DNA of 64,000 nucleotides from Apodospora peruviana (taxonomy: Eukaryota; Ascomycota; Sordariomycetes; Sordariales; Lasiosphaeriaceae): positions 7,564,001 through 7,628,000 of the forward strand of contig JAUEDM010000001.1 of assembly GCA_033439685.1 (NCBI GenBank), read 5' to 3'. The translations under genes and the position numbers were made by a program. Below the pieces are notes generated by a model. It had not been told where the DNA came from. It was given only the letters and a program-made list of their open reading frames with translations, and searched no databases. The stretch's first letter is position 1, and each line of letters begins with the position of its first letter. Positions 34,137 through 45,002 of this stretch are shown here, piece by piece.

Positions 34137-35921
34137 TTATTTACCAGGGCGATCACCGTCGCTGCCGGTGGCATCATCATCATCGACATCTCTCGTCACC
34201 GCAGTCCAACCACTGCCTTCTCTCGTTTCCCTTCCAAACATAGGCTGTTCCCGCTGATCCTGCGGTGACTGTAGCGTAAGGCTTGTGCCCATCGCTGCCG
34301 CTGTTATTGCATCATCCCTTTCATCTCCTTCGTCGTCATCCTCTCCCATATCGCTGCTCAGACGATGTCGCAGCCCTTGCTCGTCTCTCCACGGATGTGC
34401 TTCGTCGTCGTCGTTATCGGCATCGTACACCGCACGCCCCTCATCGTCTGTATCAGCATCACGCCCCCCTTCCAGCCCGTCTGTCCTACTCTTCTGTTGT
34501 AATACCAATGGCGATCCCGCCCCTCCTCCTCCCGTTAAAAGTTGCGAGGTCTCGTCCGACGGAGAGATTTCTCCACCACCAACGTAATCATCCAAACTTC
34601 CCAGCAAACCCTCTGGGTTCAACCTCAGAGGCTGCGGCTGCGGTGAGAACGGCCGCACACCTCGCGAGCGGTTGAACTCGGAAAATACGCTATCGGTATC
34701 ACGGTCCCTTTCCCGACTTGCAGCACCAGCTGCTGCCGCTGTCGAAGTAGCACCACCCGGATCCGACACGGCGCCGGTCAAGCTCTGGTACCGGTCTGTC
34801 TCCCCGACAAGCAGACTATCAGTACGATGATGTTTTCCCACCCTTATCGTATCTGGCCCCGAATCCGCAAGTATGCTCTTGGGCGGCAAGATGCTGAACA
34901 GCTTACTTCCCTCACCGGAACCGCCGCCAACTACACCACCAGCGTCTCCCACGCCGTTCCCCCCCTTCCCGCCGCCACCATAAACACCAGCGCCACCAAC
35001 AGACTCCTCACTAGCGAAAAGATCTGTCCCCTTCTCAAGCACGTCTTCCAGCCCGCCACCAGTCCACCCTTTCCTCGCCAGACTCTCAAAGATATCCACC
35101 TCGGCGCGCACAAGGCTGCAGCTCGCATCCACAATGCGCACGCTGGTCTCCTGGCTCTCGCGCAGCAGCGTGCGCGCATGTTCACCATGCAACGCGGTCA
35201 GCCCATCAAGCTTGGTGGTGAGCTCGACCAGATGACTGCGGAACTTTGAGACGTCGCGCCGCCGCTGCCGATGAAGCTTGAGGCCTTCCTTTTCCAACCT
35301 TCGAATCTCCTTGCTCTGCACCGCCACCGCGCGCGCGTAGCTCTCCTCTTCATCCTCGACGGCGGCGCGCCACTTGTCCATCTCGTGCAGCAGGGGCACC
35401 TCGAACGAGCGGTACACGGTCTCCGACAAGATGTGGTGGTGGTTCGCGACAAGGTGCTGCAGGCCGGCGACGGTCATCAGCGCGTCGGCGGTGCAGGAGC
35501 CTTTTGTGTTGAAGCTATTGCTGAGAGAAGCACCGGCGGCCGGGCCGAGGGCGTCGGCGCGGGCTTCTTTTAGCCGGGCGCATGATTCGAGCGCGGAGCC
35601 GAAGGAGGAAGCGGCGGTCGAGAGCGCGGCGAGCGCGACGCGGTACGTCTTTGCGCTGGAGATGAGGTCCGAGTAGGCTGTCTGGGAGTTCTCGAGGTCG
35701 GCCTTTGTGAGGACGGCGTGCGCGGGCCGCGGTGGAAGCGGCGGGGGTAGATGGTACTGTGAGATGGGGTTTGCTGTGGACGCGTAGGAGAATGTCGGGC
35801 TCGCGGGGATAGGTGGGAGTTGCGACGGGGTTGGAGACGACGGGGAGCCTCTTGTGTCCGCCATGGCTGGCCTCTGTGGCGCTGAATAATGGGATGCCCG
35901 GGCGGACGGAAGGCGGAGCAA
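34137..35921 (-). CDS. IVY1: Ivy1-like phospholipid-binding BAR-domain protein
   Basis: Ivy1 binds phospholipids and the Rab GTPase Ypt7 on the vacuole and modulates Fab1 and TORC1 signalling in yeast. The long frame gives 594 residues from 35921. The Met at 35864 (MADTRGSP, 575 residues) is equally plausible and nearer to the usual start. Residues about 85-300 form the helical inverted-BAR-like domain, including YRVALAALSTAASSFGSALE, the TADALMTVAGLQHLVANHH segment and FRSHLVELTTKLDGLTALHG. The C-terminal half is disordered and rich in Gly, Asp and Glu, with a Gly-rich run near residues 310-335. It is a single exon. Assignment rests on the helical domain pattern. Confidence 0.78.
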   Translation of the reverse strand: MLRLPSARASHYSAPQRPAMADTRGSPSSPTPSQLPPIPASPTFSYASTANPISQYHLPPPLPPRPAHAVLTKADLENSQTAYSDLISSAKTYRVALAALSTAASSFGSALESCARLKEARADALGPAAGASLSNSFNTKGSCTADALMTVAGLQHLVANHHHILSETVYRSFEVPLLHEMDKWRAAVEDEEESYARAVAVQSKEIRRLEKEGLKLHRQRRRDVSKFRSHLVELTTKLDGLTALHGEHARTLLRESQETSVRIVDASCSLVRAEVDIFESLARKGWTGGGLEDVLEKGTDLFASEESVGGAGVYGGGGKGGNGVGDAGGVVGGGSGEGSKLFSILPPKSILADSGPDTIRVGKHHRTDSLLVGETDRYQSLTGAVSDPGGATSTAAAAGAASRERDRDTDSVFSEFNRSRGVRPFSPQPQPLRLNPEGLLGSLDDYVGGGEISPSDETSQLLTGGGGAGSPLVLQQKSRTDGLEGGRDADTDDEGRAVYDADNDDDEAHPWRDEQGLRHRLSSDMGEDDDEGDERDDAITAAAMGTSLTLQSPQDQREQPMFGRETREGSGWTAVTRDVDDDDATGSDGDRPGK

Positions 35922-36725
35922 GTGCCGATTTGGGGGTCTTTGTTTACTTCGGGATAACGACGGTTTGTCTAGGATCTGTCTACAGTATTCTCTAGGGATA
36001 CGGGACTGAAGGAGGTGGCATAGTTGGACAGCTGCTACGAATGAGCAGAGAGGTTGATAAGATCAGGTTGGGCTTGTTGCCTGTTCACACAAGGCTCGAA
36101 CACGACGACGTTGAGGACCTGGTGCGGCTTGGTGGGTGGTGGTGAGGGCAGATGACCGGTAATTTCCAGCCGGCCCGGACCCTGTCGCGACTTGTGACGC
36201 AGTGGGCCAACAGCGGGTCGGGGTCACCACTAAGGGGGCACAGACGCTGATAAGATGATCACCCACCGATAAGATCTACATGCACGCAATCGCACAGCGG
36301 ACAACGTTGGCGGGGCGGTGACCGTCAAAGGGGAAGCTTTCAGGGGCTTTGTTTCTAAGCTTGTTTGAAAGCCATTTGACTACCTAGGGAGTGTAGGGAT
36401 GTCAAGATATGGGCTCTTTTTGTTCATGAAGGATGCAGATAGGTTCCCAGCCACGTGAGGAGGCCGATCAACCGCCACTCTATTTCTGATAATTTATCTT
36501 GAAGCTATTCAAGAGGCACAGAGTGTACTAGACAATAGAAGTCTCACATTCGGAGACTCAAAGAACGAGACGGCAGCAGAGAAGCAAGAGAGTAGTCTCC
36601 GCCTATGAACCGCCCTGCACATTAGATCGAAAGAACTCGCTTCGCCGATCAAAGAGGGCTGTCTTAACTCTAATCTATCCGGCAGGTCCAAACTAGGAGG
36701 AATATGGTAGTCAAACGTGCTTATA
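35922..36725. other. Upstream region of IVY1, downstream of APT1
   Basis: No gene is supported in these 800 bp. They hold the IVY1 promoter and the 3' end of the thioesterase transcript. Confidence 0.5.
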
Positions 36726-37588
36726 TCACAGCTCTGACTTGCCGTCTTTCTTGTCCAGTGCTGGCAACCTCTCCTTGAGGAAGTTCTCAACGTCGTTCAT
36801 CTCCGTCGGGCAGGCAGAGTGGCCCATACCGCTGTTCCCGAGGGTCAGCGGACCCGTTGAATAGACAAACAAAAGACTGGTAACTCACGGATAAATCTTA
36901 AACGTGGGCTGATACCCCATCCCTTTGAGCAGATCGTGAGACTTGACGCCGAGCTGAATGTTCACAACTTGGTCCCGATCGCCGTGGCCCATGAAGATGG
37001 GCGTGACCTTGTTCATCTCCGGTTTGGGCAGAAACTCGGCAAACTTGAGACTGAGGAGCAGGTAGGACGACAGCGCGATGATGCCGCCCAGCTTCACGTT
37101 CGCCGTCAGGCCGCTAAACAGGCCCATGGCACCGCCCTGGCTGAAGCCGCCGATCACGATGCGCTCAGCAGGAATACCAGCCTCGATCTCCTGCTGGATC
37201 AGGCCCTTGAAGTAATTCCGACTTAGCAATATGCCTGCCTCGTCTTCGTCTGTCCGAAGAGATTCCGGAGTGCCGTCAATTCTGACCTGTTTGGTGGTGG
37301 TTAGCTACCAGTACACCAATCCATAAGTGAGAAATTGAGAGAAAAAAAGCTTACAATATCGTACCAGCCAGGCATCTTCATGCCCATGTTGCAGGTGATG
37401 GGAATCGAGGGCGCGTGTGGCAGGATAAACTTGACTTCGTCGAGACGTTGCCGGCGGCGCCAGTTCTCGACGGCGTCAGCCCAGCCATAGCCAGTGTCAC
37501 CGAGTCCATGGATGAAGATGACGGTCGCCGTGTGTCGCGCCGTGGCTGGGAAAAGCAGAGGCGGGGTCCTGATGAGTGATGAAGCCAT
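36726..37588 (-). CDS. Acyl-protein thioesterase 1 / lysophospholipase family
   Basis: This serine hydrolase removes palmitate from cysteine residues of proteins such as Ras and G-alpha in the cytosol, and so opposes enzymes such as Erf2, encoded at the right of this window. Exons are 37355-37588, 36889-37286 and 36726-36831 (245 residues, the usual family size). The alpha/beta-hydrolase landmarks are FIHGLGDTG near residue 26, the nucleophile elbow GFSQGG (Ser127), HGDRDQVV with the acid Asp183, and GMGHS with the catalytic His215. The last two sit on different exons, and the splice junctions restore PGMGHS. The C-terminus keeps the amphipathic DVENFLKERLP helix. The family counterpart in yeast is APT1 (YLR118C). 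Confidence 0.93.
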
Positions 37589-38113
37589 TCCGCCTTATAT
37601 CTCGGACTCCGATCTGAAAGATAAGGTATGTACGGATCCAGGTTGAGTCGGCTCTGTTGTAGGACCTGTGTAAAGGTCGACGTCGGGCTCGAAGTGGGGC
37701 CTTGCCGCTGTCTCTGCAACTTCACAGTGGAAGTTCCATCCCAGCCCCTGGCCGTTGGTTGAGCCCTAACCCTTTCCCGACGACGCGGCGGCTCGGAACT
37801 TGAACTTGAAATGAACCTCTGAAATTGAACTGGAAAACTGAATCCAAGCTGGGAATCCGGCGTGCCGTGAAAGTGCAGTGGCAATGATGCCGTGAAAGTG
37901 CAGTGGCAATGATCCACAGCGCATTCATTGTCCCCCGAGCATCCGCAACAGTGGATCTAAACCACACCACAATGGGGGGTCGCGAGTCGCGGCGTGAGCA
38001 GTCAACGGACGCCGGTCGGACGAATTTCTATACCTCTTTTCGACGTTGATATAAATGCAACGAAATGCATAGCATTCTCTATCTTTCTATAATGCACATG
38101 TCTTAACCGCTCC
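37589..38113. promoter_or_regulatory. Divergent promoter of thioesterase and dioxygenase genes
   Basis: These 525 bp lie between the divergent genes. They contain CCCTAACCCT (37763-37772) and two perfect copies of a 25-bp unit (37864-37913). Confidence 0.55.
37864..37913. repeat. Perfect 25-bp tandem duplication
   Basis: The unit starts GCCGTGAAAGTGCAGTGGCA and occurs twice head to tail (37864-37888 and 37889-37913) without a mismatch. It lies about 280-325 bp upstream of the thioesterase start. Confidence 0.95.
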
Positions 38114-38347
38114 GTGTGTGCTCTCACGTGTATATATGTCTCGACGGATTCCATGTCTATTTCACTGCTCTTCAGGCATTTTTCCTTCTTCATTGCTCTG
38201 CCCGTTCTCATCTTCATCGTGGCTTTCCTCCTAACGAATCCCTCCCCCCTACTAGCCCGCAGCCTGCCGTCGTCCCTTGCGCGTTTCTTCTCTCAGAATA
38301 CTAGTAAAATAACAACATCAACTGAGGCTCAATCCGCAGCGGTCAAT

Positions 38348-39305
38348 ATGACCAAAACACCCGTGTACTTCTTTAGCCATGGAGGAGTAGGTTCATCACC
38401 CTTATACATGACCTCCCCCTACCGAGTATAGCTTCACCAGCTAACACACTCCAGCCCAATGTGCAGTACGAGACCAAACATCCCGTTTATCCCGTCCTCC
38501 AGGCCATCGGCAAGGAGATAACGCAAAATGTCAAGCCCAAGGCCGTCGTCGTCTTCTCCGCCCACTGGCAATCCTCTCCAAACGAAATCCATCTCAACAA
38601 CGCCGAGGACACCGACCTCATCTATGAGTACGTCTCAACTCACCCTCTCTTTACTCACAACCTCCCTCACTAACATTGATATGCAGCTTCTACGGCTTCC
38701 CAGCAAAATACTACCAAGCCACTTTCCCATCAAAGGGATCCCCTGAACTCGCCTCCCGCATCCTCACCCTCCTAAAATCCGCCAACATCCCCGCCCGCGG
38801 CCTAAAGCGCGGCCTCGACCACGGCGTCTTCTCCGGCTTCAACGTAGCCTTCTCCCCAGACTCAAACCCGCTCAACTGCCCCCTCGTACAGGTAAGCCTG
38901 TTCGAGAACGAGGACCCCGACGCCCACTACCGGCTAGGCCAAGCCGTCAGCCCCTTGCGCGACGAAGGCATCGTCATCATCTGCACGGGAATGACCGTGC
39001 ACAACCTGCGCGACTTCCGGCTCGCCATGGCCCAGCCCCTCGGAAAACCGCTGCCCTACGCCGTGAGCTTCGACAACGCGCTCAAGGAGGCCGTCGAGAG
39101 TCCCGTAGATGTGCGTCAGACAAAAATGGCCGAGGTGACGAAACGGCCCGACGCAAGACAGGCGCACCCCTGGATGGACCACCTAATGCCCGTGTACATC
39201 GCCGCCGGCGCGGCGGGCGACGATCTGGGCAAGCAGACGTGGACTATGCCCGAGGGCAGTATGGCTTGGGCTCAGTACCGTTTTGGTGATGTTCCGTCAT
39301 CCTGA
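38348..39305 (+). CDS. LigB-type aromatic ring-opening dioxygenase (DODA-like)
   Basis: This family contains zinc- or iron-dependent extradiol dioxygenases such as 4,5-DOPA dioxygenase and E. coli YgiD. Exons 38348-38386, 38455-38627 and 38687-39305 give 276 residues, the usual length. Metal and active-site histidines are visible in FFSHGGPN (His11), FSAHWQSS (His50), GLDHGVFS (His116) and GMTVHNLRDF (His176). The joins restore SHGGPNV and LIYDFYGFP. The frame remains open upstream to ATGs at 38153 and 38114, which would add 65 or 78 residues with a hydrophobic span and a basic Arg/Ser-rich stretch. I annotate the core start and discuss the extension under findings. The natural substrate is unknown. 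Confidence 0.9.
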
Positions 39306-39964
39306 GCCAGCAGCAATAATCCTATTATTTGGAATAAATAAGAGAATAATATTTTCAAACTCCCATTGAGACTCCAGCACCACGTGTTCACTTCATTGAG
39401 TGTGTACATTATAGCATCTATATATCTAACTACCTGATAGCTAGGTAACTATTCTAGGTATGGGGCTATATTAAGTTGCATGATTTGCATCGGATCATGT
39501 GCGTTGGAATTGTGAATGAAGAAAAAATGAATGAAAGAAAAAATAGGTGCGGGAATTACGACCTGCCTGCATATCGACGCGAGTCCCTGACAGGATATAC
39601 CGAGATTCTAATGCGAAAAGGAGCCGAAATATCGAAACTCTTGAACAAACAAAACGAGTCCTCCCACCAAATTGTCCACATATCCACCATTATACGACAA
39701 ATCATCTTTCCCGAAGAGGAGCGGAAATATCGAAACTCTTGAACAAACAAAGCCAGTCCTGCCACCAATTTGTCCACATATCCACCATTATACGACCAGT
39801 CATCTTGCCCAAAGAGGAAAAGGAAATACCAAGAATTACTCCGGTTCAAATGAAGGCCAGTTTGTCAGGAAAATCCGGAATGGTGTGGAGTTGACTTCTC
39901 CCATCGCAGCTTTTGCTCCTTCCATCACGAGAAAACGAGACAGTGATGGTCATTGTGATATCCG
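39306..39964. other. Convergent intergenic region
   Basis: The 660 bp between the dioxygenase and the MFS gene contain the 98-bp tandem duplication (39622-39818) and no supported gene. Confidence 0.5.
39622..39818. repeat. 98-bp imperfect tandem duplication
   Basis: Two head-to-tail copies have a period of 98 bp. Each holds AAATATCGAAACTCTTGAAC, then TGTCCACATATCCACC and CATTATACGAC. About eight substitutions separate them, a mixture of transitions and transversions. Confidence 0.92.
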
Positions 39965-41987
39965 TTAAAGGACGACAGCAACGTTATCGTCGATGAACTC
40001 CGCAATGTCTTCGAGGAACAGACTGGCAATAATCGAGACGCCACCGAAGGCAACGCTGCAGTAATATACCCAGGAATACACATTCGCGTACGTCTGCTTT
40101 CCGGCGGCGACAATCTGGACCCATCCGCTCTCCGTGACCCCCGGCAGGTTCCTTATTTCGTCGATCAAGGAAGTAGCAGTCAGTCCAATGATGTTACCGA
40201 TCAACCCCCGATCCCTGATGCCGGTTTGCACGCAGGCCCCGGCAACAGCTGTCGTGAGCTCGGGAACGAGTTTGTTGACAAAGACGTTGTAGTAAACCGC
40301 ATATCCAATCGCACCTCCGACAATACGAATGCTAATTGTGAGCGCCGTGATCGTCGCGATGAGGTCAGCTGGACAGATGATAGTCGTGATGGTGGATGCC
40401 GGGACCACAATCCCTCCAACTCCAAGACCAGCGATGAGGAGGATGAAGTAGACCACCTCGATGTTGTCGACTCGAGCGCCTGCCAGTCCTCCGCAGCCTG
40501 CGGTCATAAGAACTGACGCCCCAAAGAGGAGCCACTTGATGTTGCCGCGGAATTTGGACAGTAATACCAGGGAGGTAAAACAACCAGCAAGTACACCGAC
40601 GGCAAACGGCAGGCCTCTCAATCCGACTCCCACCGGGCTGTCATTTTGTCACATTCATCAGTATTTGGAGACAAGGTGGTGATGGGGGAGTTACAGGTTA
40701 TGAGTGGTCACTTACTCGTGGCCATAGACGTTATATGCCTGGCCTGGCCACAACATGAGGACCGAGAAGAAGTTGGCGCCAGAGATAAACGTAATTATGA
40801 GGGTGAGCATCAGTGTCCGGGGAGCCTTTCCGAGTCTTCGAGGCACCATTGGGTTTACCGCATAGCGTACCTCCCACATGGCAAATGCCAACATGAACAA
40901 CAACCCAAGGATGAGTGGCGCAAGACATTGTGGGCTCGACCACGGGAACTAGATTAACATGTCAGTCAAATTCTATCACCCTGGTAGGAACACTCACATT
41001 GTATCCACCTCCCAGGATGGCAATCTCGAAGAAAGCCAGACCAGCAATCGACATGATGCCGCCGACAAAGTCAATCTTCTTGAGGAGCTCAATCTTGCGA
41101 CTGATCGCCGAGGATGTTCTCGGCGGAGAATAGAAGAGAATGGTCAACACGAGGCCGACAAACGCCCAGCCGCCGGTCAATATTGAGATATACCGCCAGG
41201 TCGAATAGTGTGAAATCAACTGGGCCCACATGACAGACGGGGTGAAAGGTAGAACGGACAACACCATGGCCGCGATATAGTATCCACGTCCGGAGACGGG
41301 CACAATCTCGGCGGTGCCAGCTAGTGCCGTGAGTTCGTTGATGCCGGTGCCAATTCCGGACAGAGCCATGCCACCTGTGAGGGTTGTAAGTCTCGCTTGC
41401 ACTCCGAGGGTCAGTTAGACTACGTACCAATGAAGACATCCATCTTGTGGGCAGTGCCAGAAACGATCGCGCCGATCACGAGGAAGACGCTTCCCGAGAT
41501 TGCAACATAACGGCGTCCAAAGATGTCCGAAAGGGTTCCCACAAATGGAGATATGGCAGCCGTTGCCAGGAGGTTTGCGCTGGCCAGCCAGACCCAGTGA
41601 TCAACGCCACCGAGTTCCTTGTAAATATACACCGGCGCACCAGCTGGAATTATTAGCAGGAGAGGTCATTAATTGCCTACGAAAGAAGACGAACCGAAAA
41701 GGAATAGAGGTGCCTGAGCAGCGCTCCACATGAAGGCCAGGGCGGTAAAGGCCAGAAGCCGGCGACGAATGCTTGCCTAAAGATGATCAGTTAAGAGTTC
41801 TCCTTTCTCGTGTTTTCCCTGGTGTAGAGCTCACAGTAGACCCCATTTCGGCAGCATGGCCCAATTCTGGGTGTTGAGCTTGGTCAATCATGATGGTGTC
41901 GTTGGACGCGTTGCCAGTTCCTGTCTCGGAGGAAGAGGAAGAGGAAGTTTGAGACGCAGCACCCCGGTCGCGAAGACAGGAGAACAT
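39965..41987 (-). CDS. MFS efflux transporter, TRI12/siderophore-pump-like
   Basis: The product is a major facilitator with about 14 membrane spans, similar in layout to fungal trichothecene efflux pumps and related drug:H+ antiporters. Six exons in coding order are 41835-41987, 41695-41776, 41428-41643, 40998-41374, 40716-40948 and 39965-40637, giving 577 residues. Visible landmarks are the loop motif GTLSDIFGRRYVAISG between spans 2 and 3, ALSGIGTGINELTALAGTAE, WRYISILTGGWAFVG, and GHDPVGVGLRGLPFAVGVLA, which is restored by the last splice. The N-terminus is a Ser-rich cytosolic segment. No toxin biosynthetic genes lie nearby, so trichothecene export is not implied. Substrate is unknown. 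Confidence 0.9.
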
Positions 41988-44900
41988 TAATGATATTTGA
42001 CGGGGGAGAATATGTGAGACACAAAATAATGTCGCCAAAATCGGGTAGATATCCCAGAGCAGGGAGTAAGCTGGGGATATGATGAGGTAAGTAAGTATAC
42101 TTGATAATTGCTAATGTGGTTTTCGGGAAAATTCAGTGAGATTGGGGAAGAAGGCGCCTTTATGTCCACCTCAGTTCTCACAGACTTTTGCGAATTCATG
42201 TGGGCTGTTGAGGTTCGTTTTGTGGGCGTCAAGGGCAGGAAGCAGAGTTTCGCACCTTCCATCTGGGCTTCGCGGCTCCACGGCAACTGCAGTCATGGGG
42301 TGATGGGAAAGTCTCTTATCAACAACCACATGTTCCTTCCAGTTTAAAGATTCCCCGTCTCGGTCTCAACTTCCATGTTGGTAGGAAGGAACTCCGGGTC
42401 CGATTTGTCCCGTTGCCTTGCGAATAATTAAGCCTACCTGGTAGTGCCTACCTGGTAGTCCAAAACTGAAAGAGAGAGAAACGCAACCCTGGCTACCACA
42501 AGTCCAAGAGGTGAGAGGGCGAGCTCTCACTGTGTCCCAACGGCCGCTGGCGTCGGCCTGAACTCCAAAGCGCATCTCAGCGCAACCTCCAGTAAGGTAC
42601 CTTGGGACCTTGGAGCTTGCCGGTCACACGGGGGCCCACTCGGTGATGAGGTGGTCTGAGAAATAATTGGCAAACGTCACCACCACCAACACCACCAATA
42701 GCACATGGGCGGTCAATGTTTTGATACCTAGATACACCGACGTGGTCTTTCAATGCGAGGAACTGCATGTCTCTTCTGTTGGGGCTTTCCCTCTTCGTGA
42801 CACAAAATGCCGGCCAGCCATTCCCCGTATCTCTCGGTGACACCATGGCGGTTAAGCGATCAAGAAGCAGACCAGAACGGCCAGAGCAGAGAGAAAATGC
42901 ACCCGCAATGGTGCAAGTGTGTGACCGTAAACAGGCAGCTTCCCAGCTAGGCTGACCGCCCAGGTTGTATGAGAGCACAGCAGAACACGACATGAGACCA
43001 AAACAAACAAAGTCGGGTCATTCGCGGCAGCGTCCATGGCCTGATATCATCCATCTGCACTCACTCGGGGATGCATCCCAACTGGCAGCTTGCCACGACA
43101 GATTAATAAGGTAGAGGGTTAATAACGGACGAAAGATGAGACGAACTAGCAGACCTTAAGCACTCGGCGTCACTGACCAAAAGGCCAGACCAGGCATGCC
43201 ATAGAAACTCAATGCGTGAGCCCGTGTGCGTGAACCAACCGACCTTAGTTTAATCTCACACCCGCCCCATCGTGGGCTCTATTATTACCATCTACATTGC
43301 TTTGCTCCCGTGGTGAGGTAGCTTGAGTCAGGTACCTGAGTACGCATCCTACCTGTCAGGTTAATTAGGTACCTAGTTCGTGTTCTACCTAGGCTTGTAC
43401 ACATTACAACCTATGTAAACAAGCATTTGAGCTGTACAACCAATGACTATGAGACATGACCAGGAGGACAACTGGGGGTCAAGGAGGCACGAGATCGTCC
43501 CCCCTTCCCCCAGAAGCCTCCTTGCCCCCTTTGCACTATCCACACCAGTAGCAGATAAAACAGATAGCCCACACTAATTACGCCCTATGCAGTGATCTCG
43601 TAACCCAAGCCCCCAACTCAACATAAGCTAGTCTGTCCGAAGTCATACAAATGAAAGCAACGAAAAGCCACGTGGGACAACAGACTGGGGGTTCCCCAGA
43701 CTAACTTAAGATAAGGTGAATATAATAACTGCCTTCCCTTAACAAAGGTAAGATCATGCCCATCCGTTCACGTGAAAGTCCAAGATAGCGTAAGAAATAA
43801 TAAATTCAAAACATAATGCACGTACCCGTTATAAACTCGCAGCAAAAGCATGGCAATACAAGACCAGAGCAAGCAACCACCAAAAATACCCGAAAGGGGT
43901 TGTTTTCGGCGAGAGCGCGAGCACAGCAAGAGATCTACCCGATTTTCCGAGTTTCCAAAAGTCTGTTTCCCCATCAACATCTCATGCCCAGCAAGGACAA
44001 GACTAATTTGTTCATTCAACTGGACGTGCTGGACATGTCGACATCGATATGGACCACATGCAGCTGAGTAATCCCTTGACCGACCATCGAAGCCGCATAA
44101 AGAAAAGCAATCCGGCCGCAACAGCTAGGGATCTGCAGAAGCGGAAGAAACCCATGATTGTGTTAAATAAGAACCGGAGGTCAAGGTCAGCTACACAGCT
44201 CAAAAGTAAACAGCGTCTCTTGTCTCTCCGATCACTAAATGGGAAGGAAGGAGCAGCAGCAGCAGCAAGCAGCATCGGCAGACTCATTATTCCTGTACAC
44301 AAACCTTCCTTTCCTTTCCACCTTCACTTCTGTTGAGAAGAAATCCGATGTTAGTCTGTTAAAAGACATATTACCCAATCTATCAATACGGATACGTTCA
44401 AAGGGATGAAGTCACGCCGCCGCCGCCGCCGATGCCCGGGAGATGGAGGGTTAGGGTTTTTAATTGCCCCTGATTTGAACTGAGGTCACCCTTTTCCATC
44501 CAACTACTTCATACCCAAGCTCATGTCATCTCACCCACATCAGGTCTATCTGCCCTTCCAAAGCACTACCAACGAGCCAGATGCAAACAAGGTTCACAAG
44601 AAATATCCCAGCATCAAAACTGTAATTGAAGTTTTTTTAAAAAACAATTTGTATTAAAAAGGAAACGTGCGTTAGCACTGTAGGATAGACAACAATGAAA
44701 TGTTGTCGTCTTGGTATCTCGAAACTGCCCGGCCTGCCTGCCCTGCCTGGACCCTTCCCTCCATCAAAATGCCATGCGTCGGGGAGGTACTGTAGATAGA
44801 GTCCCAAAGCTTGCCACTCCCTCCTTTCCCTCTTCCCGCTAACTATATATGTAGCTGATAGCTTATATAGATGGATATACGAAAAGGTGTAGTCGTCATG

Positions 44901-45002
44901 ACATAGAAAAAAAAAATTAGTAGAAATATACCCCAAACGACTAAAAATACAACACGCACCCACCACCCCATTCTTGATACAAACATCTTCCAAGTGCATT
45001 AT
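41988..45002. other. Long intergenic region
   Basis: Three kilobases hold no gene I can support. Bases 42430-42456 carry the 13-base motif CCTACCTGGTAGT twice, and 43310-43395 is dense in GGTACC/CCTAGG/ACCTACC motifs. A (CGC)n run lies at about 44415-44431, and AGGGTTAGGG lies at 44447-44456. The part next to 45003 is 3' sequence of the reductase gene. An unrecognised transcript is possible. Confidence 0.45.

Noticed and set aside
39965..41987. MFS gene as a genuine trichothecene exporter
   Set aside because: Only family resemblance supports it. No trichothecene biosynthetic gene is in the window.
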